NCBI RefSeq assembly: GCF_029633865.1
Contig: NC_079230.1
Span: 31,670,358-31,734,357, forward strand
DNA length: 64,000 bases
Reading direction: 5' to 3'
DNA from: Lampris incognitus
Taxonomy: Eukaryota > Chordata > Actinopteri > Lampriformes > Lampridae
The position numbers were made by a program, and so were the translations under genes. The notes below the pieces were generated by a model. That model worked only from the letters and a program-made list of their open reading frames with translations. It was not told the origin of the DNA and made no database searches. Positions 43,801-54,500 of this stretch are shown piece by piece (position 1 is the stretch's first letter; every line of letters begins with the position of its first letter).

Positions 43801-44389
43801 TCTGTCGTGACTTCTTTTCCTCATCTTTTGGAAAGACTCGACTTGCCTCTCTGACGCTGGGCCCTGGCCTGATCTGTCGGATTTGATTCTGGGCCCTTCT
43901 GCTGAGAATCTATTTGAAACTCGAAGCCTTCCAATGGGCACGTGATAATTAACTGGCACATGTGTGACTTTCTCACAGCTTTGCTGATATAATAATAATA
44001 ATAATAATAATAACTTTATGTCTCTAGCACTTTTCAAAACACAAGTTGCAAAGTGCTTTAACAAAATTAAAAACACAAGATAAAGATAAAACCCAAAATA
44101 TTAAAAGAAATTCAAAATATTTAAAGAACTAAAGTGCAGTTAATTGGTGAAAATATATGAAGAAACAAACAAACAAATAGATAAATGACGGAATTACAAA
44201 AAGGCAAAAAGTAAAACAATAGAGTTTAGTTTAATGCCTTGCGAAACAAAAGTTTTCAAGAGAGACCAGGCTACACAAACAATATGACGTGACTTAAAGA
44301 CAGAAAATGATAAATGATTAAAATGATGACAGTGAAGATGATGATGATCAAGATGGTGACTATCAATTATTGGTATTATTATTAGTGTT

Positions 44390-44604
44390 ATTATTGTTAT
44401 CAGTAGTAGTGTTAGTAGTAGTAGTAGCCTTTGTAGCAGCAGCAGTAGTAGTAGTAATACTGGTAATAGCAGTGATAGTAGTAATAGTAGTGTTAGTAGT
44501 AGCCTTAGTAACAGTATTGGTAGTAGTAGCAGTAGCAGAAGTAGTAGTAGTACTGATAGTAGCAGTGGTGGTAGTAGTAGTAGTAGTAGTAGCCTTATCA
44601 GTAT

Positions 44605-44636
<32 letters not shown>

Positions 44637-46075
44637 CTGGTAGTAGCAGTGATAGTAGTAATAGTAGTATTAGTAGTAGCCTTAGTATTAGTAATAGTAT
44701 TAGCTGTAGCAGAAGTAGTAGTAGTACTGATAGTAGTAGTAGTAGTGGAAGTAGTAGTAGTAGCAGACTTAGTAGTAGTAGTAGTAGTAGTAGCAGCAGC
44801 CTTAGTAGTAGTAGTAGAAGTAGTAGTAGTAGTAGTAGTAGTTTTAGTACTGGTAGTAGAAGTGATAGTAGTAATAGTAGTATTAGTAGAAGCCTTAGTA
44901 ATTGTATTAGTAGTAGTAGTAGTAGCAGTAGCAGAAGAAGTAGTAGTACTGATAGCAGCAGTGGTAGTAGTAGTAGTAGTAATAGTAGCCTTAGTAGTAG
45001 TAGTAGTAGTCGTAATACTGGTAGTAGCAGTGATAGTAGTGTTAGTAGTAGCCTTAGTGACAGTATTAGTAGTAGTATCAGTAGCAGAAGTAGTAGTAGT
45101 ACTGATAGTAGCAGTGGTAATAGTAGTAGTAGTAGCCTTAGTAGTAGTAGTAGTAGTCGTCGTAGTAGTAGCAGTAGCACAAGTAGTAGTAGTAGTAGCC
45201 TTAGTAGTAGTAGTAGTAATAGTAGTAGCCTTAGTAGTAGTAGTGGCAGTAACAGTAGCAGAAGTAGTAGTAGTAGTAGTAGTAGTAGTGGCAGAAGTAA
45301 AAGTAGAAGTGGTAATAGTAGTAGTAGTAGTAGTAGCCTTAGTAGAAGTAGTCGTAGTAGTAGTAGCGGTAGCAGAAGTAGTAGTAGTAGTAATAGTAGT
45401 AGTAGGAGTAGACTTAGTATTAGTAACAGTAGCCTTAGTAGTAGCAGTAGTGGTATTGTTAGTAGTAGTAGTAGCAGAAGAAGAAGTAGTAGTAGTAGTA
45501 GTTGTAGTAGCAGTAGCAGAAGTAGAGTAGTAGCAGTAGTAGTAGCCTTACTAGTAGTAGTAGTAACAGTAGAAGTAGTAGTAGTAGCAGTAGCAGCAGC
45601 AGTAGTAGTAGTAGTAGTAGTAGCCTTAGTAGTAGCAGTAGTAGCATTAGCAGAAGTAGTAGTAGCCTTAGTACTAGTAGTGGCAGTAGCTGCAGCAGTA
45701 GTAGTAGTAGCCTTAGTAGTAGTAGTAGTAGTAGTAGTAGCAGTAGCAGTAGTAGTAGCGTAGTAGTAGTAGTAGCCTTGGTAGTAGTAGTAGTAGCAGT
45801 AGTAGTAGTAAAAGTAGAAGTAGAGTAGTAGTAGTAGTAGCAGAAGTAGTAGTAGTGGTAGCTATAGCAGAAGTAGTAGTAGTAGGAGTAGTAGGAGTAG
45901 CAGTAGTAGTAGTAGCAGAAGAAGTAGTAGTAGTAGAATTAGAAGTAGAGTAGTAGTAGTAGTATTAGTAGTAAAAGTAGAAAGAGTATTAGTAGTTGTA
46001 GCAGTAGTAGTAGTAGTAGCCTTAGCAGTAACAGAAGTAGTAGTAGTAGTAGTAGTAGTAGCAGCAGCTGTAGTA
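44390..46075. repeat. long interrupted (AGT)n microsatellite
   Basis: Nearly 1.7 kb of AGT/TAG trinucleotides with interspersed CCTTAG, CAGCAG and ATA units. A higher-order pattern of TAGTAGCCTTAGTAGTAG and GTACTGATAGTAG recurs. Poly-Leu and poly-Val reading frames here are artefacts. Confidence 0.97.
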
Positions 46076-46725
46076 TTTTAATCATGATTATCCTGACTAC
46101 CATTATGGTAGTTTTTACATTCAAGAGTTTGTAAGAGAGTACACGTTTCTGTGTCAAACACTGTCGACAACACGTCACAGGAAAACTAGGAGAAAGGAGA
46201 CAGTGGTGGTTTCACCTGGCTCCTCAGCAGCCAGGAGGGACCTGCCAGGTTGTAAAACTACAAACCTCATTTCAAACGCAGTACCTGAGTGCACGTGCTC
46301 ATGCAGAACGCACGTGCTCCTGCAGAACGCACGTGCTCCCGCAGAACGCACGTACAGGTGGCGGGAAATAAGCAGAACAAAAGAAACATGCTGGCTGCGT
46401 GCAGAGGAAGCTCAGTTGTAACACAGGTTCAAGACCCAACCCGGAAGAGCCCTGACGGAAGCACGTGGCTGGCACTGCTCTCCGGTACTTCCGGTGTGTG
46501 ATGTTCATCACTGGCACTTTCAAGTGTTTTTAACTTGTGGAATAAATGAATGTCTAACTAGAAATGTTTGTCCTGGCGTTTCTGACGCGCAGCATGGAAG
46601 AGGAAAGTACAAGTACGTTTAAAACTACATGACGAGCACATCGCTGATCCTAATCACAGCGCTCCGGCAAACAGGAGGAACCACTCGAACAAAAGCTATA
46701 CTCACATATCCAGGCGAGCTCCTGT

Positions 46726-49700
46726 TCACCTGTGTTCCACCACAAAGCTCATGGTGGTCCCGTCAAAGGAGGGCGGCGCAATGATCCGGGGCCCCTGCTG
46801 GGAGGTGATGCTGATGACGGGCTGTTTGGTGTCGGAGAAGCCCTGTGGCGCCCTGTTTGTGGGGACGGTCTGCTGTACTGGGGAGCCGACTTGCGGATAC
46901 TTCCCAGTGGCCATGTAGTAGGGGCTCTCCATATAGATCCCCTCCGCACGCTGGGAAGACATTTTCCCGCCACTGTCGGCATCCGACTGCACAGACATCT
47001 GGGACTGGGCAAGCATCCGCGCTGGAATCACAGGCGGCGACGGCATGAAACTGGGGTAGATCATGTAAGTGTGTCCGTAGGCCCCTGGACTCAGTGCCAA
47101 AGGAGAGATGGGCATAGGCACAGGGGTCATGGGGGGCTGTGGTATGGGCACATCCACGTACTGGCCCGTCTCAGGGTCAAACAGGCGCTTGGTGGGGGGC
47201 TGAAATGGGGTATCCACCAGGTAATAGTTTCCTGTGGTGGGGTCCAGGAGCATTTTCCTCTGCGTGGCCTGGAAGGGCTCCAGGGTCGGGGCAGGGGTGA
47301 CGGTGGGGGAAAAGCAGTAGACCTGCGGCTGGCCTGAGGGCACGGTCAGAGGCATGGAGTGGAAGATGGCCGCAGCGGGCATCTCTGGGGACTGCGCATC
47401 CATGATTATGCTGGAGCGTTTGGGTGACTGACGGTGCTCCTGCTGCACCCTGGTGGCACCACTTAGGCTCGGACCCACGTGTCCCAAGGGACTGGCTGGC
47501 TGTGATTTGGTGACTGGATTACCGAATGCATAGAGTGACGTTTTTTCGGGACCTGACGAGGCAGAGGCTGGTTTGCTGTGGTTGGTGAGGGACTTGACAG
47601 GAATGGTAAGGTAGTTCTCAGAATCAGCAGAGGCACTGAGGGGGTTTTGGCTGCACCTCTCTACCTCACCAGTCGACTTCTCCTTGCTCTCCCCCTTTTG
47701 CTTTGTCTTGCTGATTTTTAATGACACAGGCAACTTGGGAGAATGTGGGATAAATCCTCTTCCACCGTAAGGTGTCTGCATTGCAGAAGGTGGCTGGGGA
47801 GTCTTCCCCTTATTGTCTGTGGCGGTGTTTGACGGAGCAGTTTGGTTGAATACACCGAGGTTGAAGATGTGTTTGCTCTCGGTGGTACCAGCGCTTTGAC
47901 CTGACAATGGCCTACTACCAAGCCTCTCCTCACGGCTCTCTGCCTCCTGGCTGAGAAACGTTTTTGGGGTGGGTCTCTCCTCTTTCTTGAACATGTTGTC
48001 GGTACCAGGGGATGTTGTCATGGCTGACGGGATCTTGCCTGCCTCCTCCTCGGGGCCTCCCTGCTCCTCAGTGGCGATCAAGGAAAGCACGTGGCTACCT
48101 GTTAAAGGATGGGGCTTGCCTTTTCTCTTCCATTCCTTTTTATCAAAAATGTAAAGTTGCTCCATTGTCTTGACTGCTGCTTGGAGTTTTTCCAAGGCCA
48201 CCTGGTTGGTGAGCTTCGATTCCGGTGTCTTATCGGCAAGGTCGGCTGTTTTCTCTTGTTTCCAAGATGCTGTTTTGGTTTCACTTCTCAATCCTGCATC
48301 CCCCTTGGAGGAATCTTCTTTGAATGGCTTTTTCTCTAGTGGCTTTTTGATGAGCAGAGCGCCACCCTTAGCACCCTCTGGAGAGGATCTGTCCAGCTCC
48401 AACGAATCTTCCTTCACACCATGTTTAGATAAGTCACTTAGATTGCCAGCTTGCTTCCCGGTGCTATTTGTATTCACAGACTGACATTTTATCACTATCG
48501 GAGAAATGGATGCAGGGTTTCGGGAGGGGGCTTGCTTCTTTGGCTCTGCGTGTGAGTCGGCAGTACCCAAGTAGGATTTACCGTCATTATCCAAAGACAC
48601 AAAGTGGTAGGAACTTTTCACCAGTTTGCGCACGTCTCTGACTTGGTGTATGGGCGTCTGCAGCTTCCCTTTGTTATCTCTTATGTCTCGAACCATGAAA
48701 TGTGGTACTTTATCTGAGGACTCACCCTTCAACGCTGCAGCAAGCGCCTGGCATCTGAAGTCATCGGGTCGTAACAGCTGGGCCGTGTTACAGCCATTGC
48801 TGGGAGGGCGCAGTTTTGACGTGCCAACAGGCTCTTTCCTGCTGTCTCTGACGCTCCTGAGATTAATTTTGATTTCCGGAGATTTTGACGTTGCAACAGG
48901 TCTGGAATCTGCGACGCGTAAGGTGTTGGAGCCCACCTTCAGCCGTCCTCCTCCTCCTCGCTCTTCTTCGTCAATGGGCGCGTCCACAGAATAATTGATA
49001 GTCGGCAACTGCTCTGGAAAGTCGCCGTCGCTGGACAGCAGTTGAATACTTGGCACAAACAAATGTGACATTTTAGTAAGCTTACTGTTGTCTGAATTGA
49101 TGTCCCGGTTTTTCTCTCCCAGGTTGTCCCTACATGAAGCTACTCTACTCTCTGGAGTACTATGATCGTCTTTGTGTCCCTTTTGAAACTCTAGCTCGCC
49201 GTCCCGCCAGGATCTGAACGCGCTATTTTGGCTCCGAAGCAGCATGCTTTTGGCCGCTTCTAATGCTCCTTTTTTAGTATCGATTCCGGCTTCATTTGTT
49301 GATTCTAAATTGGTTTCTGATGCGAGGGTTGAAAAGTCTCGTCTCTGACAATCACTTTTGGTTTCGCCCGAGTCACTGTCCACTATGTCCCCCAGTTCAT
49401 CCACGCACACAATGGCATACTCAGAGCTGTCCTCCGAGACTTTGGAGCTCTGGCCGTGTAAAGAACTGGGCTCCCTCGAAGTCGCCCTTTCCTTGCGGCT
49501 TTTTTCCCTTTCCGGCTGGGCAAAGCACGGGGAGGGGTTGTGATGGGGCTCAGAGATCTCCCCTCTTTCCATTTTGCGCTCCTGCTCAAACTGCATTTTC
49601 TTCGATATGACATTTTTAATAATGCTCGAAGCGAATATGGCTTTCTTGTGCGTGTCTTCCATGCCTTCCGCCGCATTACAGGCTGGATTTCGAGCCCCGC

Positions 49701-51411
49701 TTCTCTGCCCGGTTTGCGAGGTGTGGGTAACTTTATCTGTGGAACGTGATCCCGAGGCGCTTTGTGCACATTTCGAACGTATTTCCTCCCCGGACAGCCC
49801 CGATTTCATATTGCACCGGAAATTCAGCGTCTCTGTGAGCGTTATCACTCCGCTGCGCCCCTGACCAAATTTCCCCATGAGTTCAATTTTCTTGGTCGAG
49901 GTCGACGCACTGTGGGGATTGCCGCTTAAAGTGAAGATCTTGCTTGTGGGCGGTGGGAGACTCGCAAGTGCAATGTCCTTATAACCTTTATTGTCAATCT
50001 TTTTGGCAACCTCTAATGATGATGACGGATTTTTGTGGGACATAATACTTTGGTCTATTCCCTGCGACATGTTCACTTTGCCGTACTGCAGATCAACAAT
50101 CGTTGACCAGCGGTTTATCCCCAGCCCATGCTCCGATGCCGAGGACTCGCTAGACGTGCTGAAGTTGATTGCGTCAAAATACGGGTAGGCTAAACTTTTG
50201 AACGCCCGGGCCGTCAAGTTGCGCACTTCCTTGTCTGCGTCGTCAAGTTCACTTACAGCGCTTGATGTACCGCTGGAGTACTCAGCGAGCTCTTTCCCCG
50301 TTAGCTTTCTGCCAAAGTGCAGCCGTCCGGGCGTGGCAATGAAACACTTAGCGGTGTCACAGAGCTGCTCCGCTTTCCCATCGGCTCCTCTGAAAATATA
50401 GCGGCTCACGTCTCCGGCGCGCTTGGCATGGTAGATAATATTTTCCTTTTCTTGGATGTTGCTAGGTTCATTTATAGCTCGGGCAGTGGTTTTGATTGAC
50501 ACGTGGATCTGTCCCGAGGCGTTTCCGCCGCTCCTCTGGGTCTTAGACAGACTTCTTCCATCCGGACTGGCGGAGCGCTTGGCCGCGTCACGTGTGCCGA
50601 CGGCCGCCTGCTCCCCTTTCCCCCTCTCGCCCCTTTCCCCCAACGCGCCGTCGCCGTCAAAAGACGCGTAATGCACAAAGGAGTACGCCTGGTTGTCATT
50701 CTCGAGGTCCCAAGTCGAGGACCCGACTCCAGTGTCATTATCCCCCTCGTGATCGGAGAGCTCAGACAGCTGGATTTCGTGCGTGGTAATGTAGTGGGAC
50801 TCGTCGTCCGCCGCGCACGAGCCGCAGTCGTCCGAAAGAACCAAAGTCACGTCATCCTCAAAATCGTCCTCATAATCATCCTCACAATCATCCGACTCGC
50901 TTTTCCCACTCAGGCACTCATCAGCATAGCGCAACTCTTCCTCGCCGGTCGGGCTTGCGCCCTCTTCTCTTTGGGACACGCTGCAGTGCGCTCCGCACCG
51001 TCCATCGTCAACTTCTTCACGTGTTCCGCAGTCCGCTAATTTGTCGTGAAGGACAGGAAGTACAGATGAACGGGGTTTGAAAGAAACACTTGTGCCCTCT
51101 TTTACACACCTCTCAACCTTGGCATCCTTTATCTTAATGACTTCGGTATTCATTTCATCCACCACCTTTCTTCGCGCAGGACTGATGTCCGCCGCGTTCA
51201 GGCGGCCGTTCGTCTTATCAGCCTTGTTTTCTGGAGAAGGGTTGGGGTCCCCCTCTGTGGAGAGGCGGCGATATTCACTTTTCACTCCGTCTGTCTTTGA
51301 TTCGCGTAAATCCAAATCGACGGCTTCCTCTGGCGGCGCAGCCTTTTGGCACAATCTCCCCGTGCCCTTGGCAAGAGCGGCTTTCTGCTCAGACGTCCCT
51401 TTAGTCCTCAT
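46726..51411 (-). CDS. c4orf54: C4orf54-like protein, single long exon
   Basis: A 1561-residue uninterrupted frame from ATG 51411 to TGA 46728-46726. An alternative ATG lies at 51450 (13 residues longer). 51411 has a purine at -3 and is preferred. The conserved marks are a SHYITTHEIQLSEL motif (about residues 203-217) just after an acidic stretch, ESDDCEDDYEDDFEDD (about 168-184), and a C-terminal DUF4585-type segment (about 1380-1437) with MLLDPTTGNYYLVDTP, LFDPETGQYVDVP and YGHTYMIYPSFMPSPPV. Most of the rest is low-complexity, polar and probably disordered. The human protein (about 1790 residues, function poorly known) has this layout by recollection. No membrane segment or signal peptide is apparent. 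Location near trmt10a, both on the same strand, agrees with human 4q23. The stop is embedded in AGGTGAAC, which could be a splice donor, so the true C-terminus might lie in a further exon. Confidence 0.85.
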   Translation of the reverse strand: MRTKGTSEQKAALAKGTGRLCQKAAPPEEAVDLDLRESKTDGVKSEYRRLSTEGDPNPSPENKADKTNGRLNAADISPARRKVVDEMNTEVIKIKDAKVERCVKEGTSVSFKPRSSVLPVLHDKLADCGTREEVDDGRCGAHCSVSQREEGASPTGEEELRYADECLSGKSESDDCEDDYEDDFEDDVTLVLSDDCGSCAADDESHYITTHEIQLSELSDHEGDNDTGVGSSTWDLENDNQAYSFVHYASFDGDGALGERGERGKGEQAAVGTRDAAKRSASPDGRSLSKTQRSGGNASGQIHVSIKTTARAINEPSNIQEKENIIYHAKRAGDVSRYIFRGADGKAEQLCDTAKCFIATPGRLHFGRKLTGKELAEYSSGTSSAVSELDDADKEVRNLTARAFKSLAYPYFDAINFSTSSESSASEHGLGINRWSTIVDLQYGKVNMSQGIDQSIMSHKNPSSSLEVAKKIDNKGYKDIALASLPPPTSKIFTLSGNPHSASTSTKKIELMGKFGQGRSGVITLTETLNFRCNMKSGLSGEEIRSKCAQSASGSRSTDKVTHTSQTGQRSGARNPACNAAEGMEDTHKKAIFASSIIKNVISKKMQFEQERKMERGEISEPHHNPSPCFAQPEREKSRKERATSREPSSLHGQSSKVSEDSSEYAIVCVDELGDIVDSDSGETKSDCQRRDFSTLASETNLESTNEAGIDTKKGALEAAKSMLLRSQNSAFRSWRDGELEFQKGHKDDHSTPESRVASCRDNLGEKNRDINSDNSKLTKMSHLFVPSIQLLSSDGDFPEQLPTINYSVDAPIDEEERGGGGRLKVGSNTLRVADSRPVATSKSPEIKINLRSVRDSRKEPVGTSKLRPPSNGCNTAQLLRPDDFRCQALAAALKGESSDKVPHFMVRDIRDNKGKLQTPIHQVRDVRKLVKSSYHFVSLDNDGKSYLGTADSHAEPKKQAPSRNPASISPIVIKCQSVNTNSTGKQAGNLSDLSKHGVKEDSLELDRSSPEGAKGGALLIKKPLEKKPFKEDSSKGDAGLRSETKTASWKQEKTADLADKTPESKLTNQVALEKLQAAVKTMEQLYIFDKKEWKRKGKPHPLTGSHVLSLIATEEQGGPEEEAGKIPSAMTTSPGTDNMFKKEERPTPKTFLSQEAESREERLGSRPLSGQSAGTTESKHIFNLGVFNQTAPSNTATDNKGKTPQPPSAMQTPYGGRGFIPHSPKLPVSLKISKTKQKGESKEKSTGEVERCSQNPLSASADSENYLTIPVKSLTNHSKPASASSGPEKTSLYAFGNPVTKSQPASPLGHVGPSLSGATRVQQEHRQSPKRSSIIMDAQSPEMPAAAIFHSMPLTVPSGQPQVYCFSPTVTPAPTLEPFQATQRKMLLDPTTGNYYLVDTPFQPPTKRLFDPETGQYVDVPIPQPPMTPVPMPISPLALSPGAYGHTYMIYPSFMPSPPVIPARMLAQSQMSVQSDADSGGKMSSQRAEGIYMESPYYMATGKYPQVGSPVQQTVPTNRAPQGFSDTKQPVISITSQQGPRIIAPPSFDGTTMSFVVEHR

Positions 51412-51595
51412 GCCGGAGCGCCGGACATCTGGCGGACATCCGATGGACATCTGATGGACGGCGGCCACATCTGCTCCAGCACGGAGCCACGGAGGTGCGC
51501 TTCCCCAGGACCGCTTCGGTCTGCACACTGACCACGGCGCACCAGCGCTGGAGCGGCGGGATGGATGTGCGTGTGTGGAGATGGAGAAAGATGGA

Positions 51596-51596
51596 C

Positions 51597-51630
<34 letters not shown>

Positions 51631-51632
51631 CG

Positions 51633-51687
<55 letters not shown>

Positions 51688-51690
51688 GAG
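51596..51690. repeat. (GA)n and (CAGA)n microsatellites
   Basis: A GA run at 51596-51634, then about thirteen CAGA units to 51687. They lie 185-280 bp upstream of the c4orf54 start, in the likely 5' UTR or promoter. Confidence 0.95.
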
Positions 51691-52070
51691 CCTGTCGCCG
51701 GTAGCCGTCCGCCTGGCGCTCAGTCGTGACTGTCACTGTGGATGCCACCGGACACGGAGGCACCCCAGACATCCCATCTCCTCTAGTCTCATCTCACCTC
51801 ATCTCATCTCTCCTCATTTCCTCTCATCTCATCTCCATATAAAGTCCAAAGCAGGCCGTCTAAAATTGATCAGACAGACACCACCTAACCAGTCCGGATC
51901 CTCTGCCTTTTGACTTCGAGGTGTGCTGAACAAACGTGTAGGTGCAACTATACCAGACCCACTGCTGGAGACAAGAAATTACGCACGAAATGCCAACAGA
52001 TATTTCAGACGGTGAAGAATGGACGGCGTATTTTGTTTCGTCTCAGACGTGTCAACCAACCAACCAACAA

Positions 52071-52077
<7 letters not shown>

Positions 52078-52102
<25 letters not shown>
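52078..52102. repeat. (CA)n microsatellite
   Basis: A short CA dinucleotide run upstream of c4orf54. Confidence 0.9.
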
Positions 52103-52103
<1 letters not shown>

Positions 52104-52148
52104 TTCCCAACTGTTGCTGTGCAATATTTAACTCAAATCATAAAGCAG

Positions 52149-52345
52149 CAGCTGCCTCTGACGTCACTCTATGATACTGTACCTCACCAGCAGCCTCTCT
52201 GACGTCACTCTATGATACTGTACCTTACCAGCAGCCTCTCTGACGTCACTCTATGATACTGTACCTCACCAGAAGCCTCTCTGACGTCACTCTATGATAC
52301 TGTACCTTACCAGCAGCCTCTCTGACGTCACTCTATGACCTCACC
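52149..52345. promoter_or_regulatory. 41-bp tandem array carrying five perfect CRE sites
   Basis: TGACGTCA (the full palindromic CREB/ATF site) occurs at 52159, 52200, 52241, 52282 and 52323, each exactly 41 bp apart, in units of type GCCTCTCTGACGTCACTCTA plus TGATACTGTACCTTACCAGC. The array lies about 750-910 bp upstream of the c4orf54 ATG. Regulation is an inference; the sequence pattern is direct. Confidence 0.7.
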
Positions 52346-52505
52346 AGTTGCATGCCATCACATCCAACTATGTACTGATGTTTACTGCAGTTGTAATTAA
52401 CACCTTGCAAAGCAATTCTTCTTTTTCTTTCTTCTTGTTCTTCTTCTTTCTATCATTATTATGATTATTATTACTATTATTGTTATTGTTATTTCTTCTT
52501 TTTTG

Positions 52506-52655
52506 TGTAACGACCCCGAATGATAAGAACCGCTAGCCCGTGGCTGACGGGTCGGACCATTTAGTCGACTGGTTAACGTAGTCGCCCGCGGTGCAGCGGT
52601 TCCGGGTTCGCATCCTGGCTGCGGCGGTTCCCGACTGCCCCCTGAATTCGCTACA
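52506..52655 (+). repeat. solo tRNA-box LTR unit (type B), TSD TTTG
   Basis: 150 bp, TGTAACGACCCC to GAATTCGCTACA, flanked by TTTG at 52502-52505 and 52656-52659. Holds an exact A-box TAGTCGACTGG and a B-box GTTCGCATC (eight of nine consensus positions). The best-preserved type B copy in the window. Confidence 0.88.
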
Positions 52656-52659
52656 TTTG

Positions 52660-53760
52660 TCTTTGTTCTTCCGTGGTATGGATGAGCTATGCACCTTGTA
52701 AGGCCCTGTCTGTCCTTGTGCCACGTGTATTCTACAGTACGTACTGTAAACTATGTGGTAGTGCGTAAGCTGTGCATGTTTAGTTGTTCCACGGTATCAG
52801 TGACACGTGACAAGATTTTGTATTGACAAATAAAGTGTTTTCTGATTCGGATTCCCTGTTCTGGATTGATGGAATAACTGTTCTTGGCTGATGGAATCAG
52901 CCTCAGCACCGTGCATGACTGTTCATAGACCTGCATAATCCTAACAGATTAAGAGGGTGAATGTCGTGAATGGACTTTATGCTCTTCCACATCACATCAT
53001 TGTTTCGCATGCCTCTCGGCACCATGGACAGCACCCATGTTTACTTTTTTGCCTGCCACCAAAGGTCCAGTTATCCAGCCTTTTATGACTGTGCCATGTA
53101 CTTGAAGGGCCATCACATTAAGAGAGTGATTATAAAGTGAGGGATGAACTTATTGGGTTATCCCCTTCAGTAACTCACATACTAGTTTTAACGTGCTTGT
53201 GCAATGCAGCCACGTAATGGTACCAAGACCATCGTCCAGTCGACAGGTTGCATCTGCTGTGCATCTAGATGAACTGGCATGTATAAGACTGCCCAGAGCA
53301 GATGTCATACAGCTCCAAATATGCCATTCCAGACAACTTTTCGTTAGGGAATGTGTTGAAAGTCTCGTTACCTACCTGCCCTTAGGAACCCCAGTAGTCA
53401 CCTAAAACTGCCCGCAGGGGTAGAATAACTGTAAACCTAGCCCAACAAACAGGATAAAATTAGAGCGCTATTTTAGAAAGCCAGTCTGATGACTGCAGGT
53501 CGTGACAAGATACAGTTTCTTTTGGTGTCTGCATTAAAACAGCAGGTGGTAAAAGATGTGCTGCAAAACACAACTAGTTAACAAGCAAATGCATGCAGGC
53601 ATGAAGGCTGCACATATAAAGTACAGTACACATATAAAGTACAGTATACATATAAAGTACAGTACACATATAAAGTACAGTACACATGTTCCATCTCATT
53701 CCAGCCACCATGTAAACCAGCATTTCACTTGTTCAGGGGCTTCTCTGAGGAATTCCCTGC
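52660..53760. other. non-coding stretch with an 18-bp tandem repeat
   Basis: Contains four tandem copies of ACATATAAAGTACAGTAC-type units at 53613-53688. No gene recognised. Confidence 0.6.
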
Positions 53761-53761
53761 T

Positions 53762-54245
53762 TATATGTAGTATCCAACAAACACCGTGACTGTTATTAAC
53801 ACTTAAATCATGTGTCACGAATTAGTCAGTGATGAAGAAGTCTTATGAAACACTGCTGTAAATACCACCCAGTCCCCATGGTGAGGTAAGATGACTTCTC
53901 TAGCTACAAATAAAAATTCCAGACAGTTTCACTCAACTTATTTATGAGGAGCAACACAGTGACGACAGGAAAGACAAGATGAAGCAGCAATAGTGGGCAG
54001 TTTGGTATGAGAAAAATACAAAATATATTTGTATCAAAAGTACAATAACTCTGTTGAAATATTTAGGGAGAGTACAGGACTTTGACAATGTCCTGTTCAA
54101 TGGCTATGATGTAATGCTGGGGTTGCTAGTGAAAGACTGCACACTGGCCTTCAAATAACAATGATTTATTCCTGTCATTACAATATGCTAACTGAGATTG
54201 GGGTTTGAATGTGTATGTGAACAAAAAAAAGTTTTCTTCTGCTTA
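53762..54245 (+). repeat. direct duplication, left copy
   Basis: About 480 bp closely similar to 57445-57942 in the same orientation. Shared blocks include CAGTGATGAAGAAGTCTTAT, CATGGTGAGGTAAGATG, TACAAATAAAAATTCCAGAC, TTGTATCAAAAGTACAATAA and GGGGTTGCTAGTGAAAGACT. Confidence 0.85.
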
Positions 54246-54326
54246 GTATGGGCTTTGCACTTGACCTATATACGTATATAGGTCAAGTGTATGTATGTAC
54301 ATGTATATAGGTCAAGTATATAGGTC

Positions 54327-54429
54327 ATGTATGTATGTATGTATGTATGTATGTATGTATGTATGTATGTATGTATGTATGTATGTATGTATGTATGTAT
54401 GTATGTATGTATGTATGTATGTATGTATA

Positions 54430-54463
<34 letters not shown>

Positions 54464-54500
54464 ATGAAAGAATGAATGAAAGAATGAAAGAAAAAAGAAA
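54327..54500. repeat. (ATGT)n and (GAAA)n microsatellites
   Basis: About 25 ATGT units (54327-54428) followed by about 17 GAAA/GAAT units, leading into the tail of a SINE. Confidence 0.97.

Noticed and set aside
44194-45530. Poly-Leu and poly-Val ORFs of 328 and 386 residues
   Set aside because: Translations of an (AGT)n microsatellite on the two strands.
51412-51528. c4orf54 start at 51528
   Set aside because: The codon there is GTG, not ATG; eukaryotic initiation at 51411 or 51450 is more likely.
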